Assembly: GCA_021166815.1 (NCBI GenBank)
Contig: JAJPEO010000268.1
Span: 1-6,271 of the forward strand
DNA length: 6,271 nt
From: Nocardioides sp.
GTDB taxonomy: Bacteria; Actinomycetota; Actinomycetes; Propionibacteriales; Nocardioidaceae
Reading direction: 5' to 3'
The notes under the pieces are model-generated. The model worked only from the letters and a program-made list of their open reading frames with translations, did no database searches and had not been told where the DNA came from. A program made the position numbers and the translations under genes. Every line of letters begins with the position of its first letter. Position 1 is the stretch's first letter. Shown here piece by piece: positions 5,962 through 6,271 of the stretch.

Positions 5962-6271
5962 TCACCACGAGCCACCACCACCACCACCGCCGCCACCGCC
6001 GCCCCCTCCGCCCCCTCCACCGCCTCCGCCTCCGGAGGACGACTGGGCGGCCTGGTAGCTGGAGATGGCCGAGGACACCGTGCTGTCGAAGCTGTCGACC
6101 ATCTGGCTGAACTCGTGCGCGGTGTAGGCGCCCGTGTGGCCGCCCACGACGTACGCCGGCGCGGGCGGCTCGGTGCCCATCTCGGTGTGCCACTTCTCGG
6201 CCCACTCGTCGGCGACGCCGAAGGCGACCGCCCACGGGATGTAGGCGGTGTAGAGCTCCTCGCGGCCGGAG
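5962..6271 (-). CDS. DUF2207 family membrane protein, C-terminal end only (N-terminus beyond window)
   Basis: The last 102 residues of a protein whose start lies beyond position 6271. The frame is open to the right edge, so the internal ATG at 6180 is not the real start. It begins GREELYTAYIPWAVAFGVADEW, matching the block (YLPYAVAFGV-x-x-x-W) near the end of DUF2207 proteins. Then come a Pro/Ala linker (EPPAPAYVVGG), a Ser-rich stretch (FDSTVSSAISSYQAAQSSS), 21 consecutive glycines and a terminal SW, an ending typical of these proteins. Full members are multi-helix membrane proteins of about 550-650 residues with an extracytoplasmic N-terminal domain; none of that is visible. Function is unknown. 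It lies 45 bp upstream of lemA on the same strand, the usual partner arrangement. TGA is at 5962-5964. Confidence 0.88.
   Translation of the reverse strand, partial: SGREELYTAYIPWAVAFGVADEWAEKWHTEMGTEPPAPAYVVGGHTGAYTAHEFSQMVDSFDSTVSSAISSYQAAQSSSGGGGGGGGGGGGGGGGGGGGGSW
5971..6033 (-). repeat. Glycine-codon tract (21 GGN codons)
   Basis: Sixty-three bases encode 21 uninterrupted glycines at the end of the DUF2207 protein. On the plus strand it reads as NCC triplets, including five ACC in a row at 5974-5988. The rest mixes GGC, GGT, GGA and GGG codons, so protein-level selection for glycine is more likely than a recent triplet expansion. The pure five-unit part could still slip during replication, changing length in frame. 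Confidence 0.9.

Noticed and set aside
5747..6058. A plus-strand frame with a polyproline run.
   Set aside because: It is the antisense of the glycine tract and of the lemA 5' end; the minus-strand genes explain it fully.
5962..6180. A 72-residue small protein with a glycine tail starting at ATG 6180.
   Set aside because: The same frame continues open to the right edge with DUF2207-like sequence (YIPWAVAFGV), so this is the end of a larger protein.

Overview
This is a high-GC window from an actinobacterium, most likely a nocardioform such as a Nocardioidaceae member. That guess rests on strong G/C preference at third codon positions, GTG starts, a narK-narG order and a SufR-type regulator; it is not a proven placement. 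I see no tRNA, rRNA, CRISPR array, insertion sequence or other sign of mobility. The region reads as ordinary chromosomal energy metabolism plus a regulator that may be under-described.

Layout, left to right. Positions 1-3354 (minus strand) hold the first 1118 codons of narG, the molybdenum catalytic subunit of membrane-bound respiratory nitrate reductase; its C-terminus runs off the left edge. Positions 3351-4598 (minus) hold narK, a nitrate/nitrite transporter of the major facilitator superfamily, whose stop overlaps the narG start by 4 bases. After a 61-bp intergenic region, a plus-strand gene (4660-5331) encodes a 223-residue winged-helix regulator of the SufR-like/COG2345 type, with three C-terminal cysteines that could bind an Fe-S cluster. 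Positions 5341-5916 (minus) encode a LemA-family membrane protein. Positions 5962-6271 (minus) encode the C-terminal 102 residues of a DUF2207-type membrane protein ending in a 21-glycine tract.

How the parts may work together. NarK imports nitrate and/or exports nitrite. NarG, with NarH, NarJ and NarI expected beyond the left edge, reduces nitrate at the cytoplasmic face using quinol electrons. The divergent regulator is the obvious candidate to control narK-narG. It appears to start from a leaderless promoter whose -10 overlaps a GTCA-N7-TGAC dyad, and this dyad also touches a -35-like box facing narK. If it holds an Fe-S cluster, it could report oxygen, nitric oxide or iron-sulfur status to the nitrate respiration operon; this is inference. 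The LemA/DUF2207 pair is a commonly co-occurring membrane-protein couple, probably an independent operon that merely converges on the regulator gene with a 9-bp gap.

The long open frames opposite narG and narK are codon-bias shadows and are not annotated.
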